Positions 33,226 through 33,446 of a DNA stretch of 33,446 bases are shown here, piece after piece. Origin of the DNA: Streptomyces huasconensis (GTDB lineage Bacteria > Actinomycetota > Actinomycetes > Streptomycetales > Streptomycetaceae). The notes beneath the pieces were generated by a model. That model did no database searches and was not told the DNA's origin. It saw nothing but the letters and a program-made list of their open reading frames with translations. The stretch covers positions 1 through 33,446 of the forward strand of contig RBWT01000086.1 in assembly GCA_004010275.1 (NCBI GenBank). The letters are read 5' to 3'. Position numbers and translations under genes: made by a program. Position 1 is the stretch's first letter, and the number at the start of each line of letters is the position of its first letter.

Positions 33226-33446
33226 CATGAACTCTCCGCACGACCCCGCCCCCGCCCCCGACTCCGTTGTCGCTTCCCGGGGAGCGGACTGGATCACCAC
33301 GCCGCTCACCCCCGAGCGCGCCGCGGACCTGCTGCGCGGCACGGCTCGAAGTGGAACGCACCGAGCACGGCGTCGCTGCCGCACGGCTGCGCGCGGCCCG
33401 CGCCAGTGCGCCGGGCGAGCACCTGGCCCCGGCCGAGGCCAGCCCT
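33226..33446 (+). CDS. Start of a probable SGNH/GDSL hydrolase (partial)
   Basis: ATG 33226 follows CTGGAGTC at short spacing. The first ~40 residues (SRGADWITTPLTPERAADLL) read in one frame. Then VERTEHGVAAARLRAARA, resembling the ELERTEHG...RLPARAR stretch of streptomycete SGNH esterases, appears in another frame, so a one-base indel near 33345 is likely. The gene runs off the window. The assignment rests on this short motif and is tentative. TTGACA at 33212-33217 could be a -35 element of a very close promoter. Confidence 0.45.

Overview
The window looks like chromosomal DNA of a Streptomyces or close relative. GC is very high, codon third positions are almost all G/C, GTG starts are common, and it carries a paired SigN/SigF sporulation sigma locus, a Streptomyces subtilisin inhibitor (SSI) gene and an F420-type oxidoreductase. 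From memory, the order (two-component pair, efflux pump plus TetR, MFS/MarR/YceI, sigN-sigF, Dabb protein, tadA) matches the SCO4009-SCO4040 neighbourhood of S. coelicolor. No database was consulted.

Layout. 1-3104: a large PAS/degenerate-kinase protein (minus strand, running off the left edge). 3440-3871: an SSI-type inhibitor. 4104-4553: tRNA-Ser(GCU) and tRNA-Arg(ACG), each with a strong hairpin terminator. 4596-7690: a DUF2797 gene, a small monooxygenase, an OmpR-type response regulator and the wreck of its histidine kinase. 7789-10245: an efflux pump with a perfect palindromic operator and its TetR gene. 10275-14398: a MarR-controlled minus-strand operon (MarR, MFS pump with Ig-like tail, YceI protein sharing that tail domain). 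14513-18734: small membrane protein, lipoprotein, sigN, sigF, Dabb protein, small membrane protein. 19161-23873: tRNA-Ser(CGA), tadA, and a lipid/epoxide-type catabolic block (SDR, acyl-CoA dehydrogenase, divergent epoxide hydrolase, TetR). 23870-24048: a MITE-like palindromic element. 24045-28138: LysR, LLM oxidoreductase, secreted alpha-amylase with a CTTGCAG operator, CGNR zinc-finger regulator. 28165-33446: GNAT, HAD phosphatase, then a cassette of M20 peptidase, GNAT acyltransferase and N-succinylamino-acid-racemase-type enolase, matching the known route for irreversible D- to L-amino acid conversion, and finally the start of a probable SGNH hydrolase.

Two features cut across the whole window. 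First, about two dozen one-base indels break otherwise well conserved proteins, mostly in G/C runs. This suggests unpolished sequence, although the histidine kinase is truly degraded and the 9.73-19.95 kb stretch is clean. Second, many spacers and some gene ends carry short tandem repeats, each with a different unit. The most unusual are ten phased 10-bp units in front of sigF and three diverged tandem copies (about 210 bp each) of the M20/GNAT gene junction.
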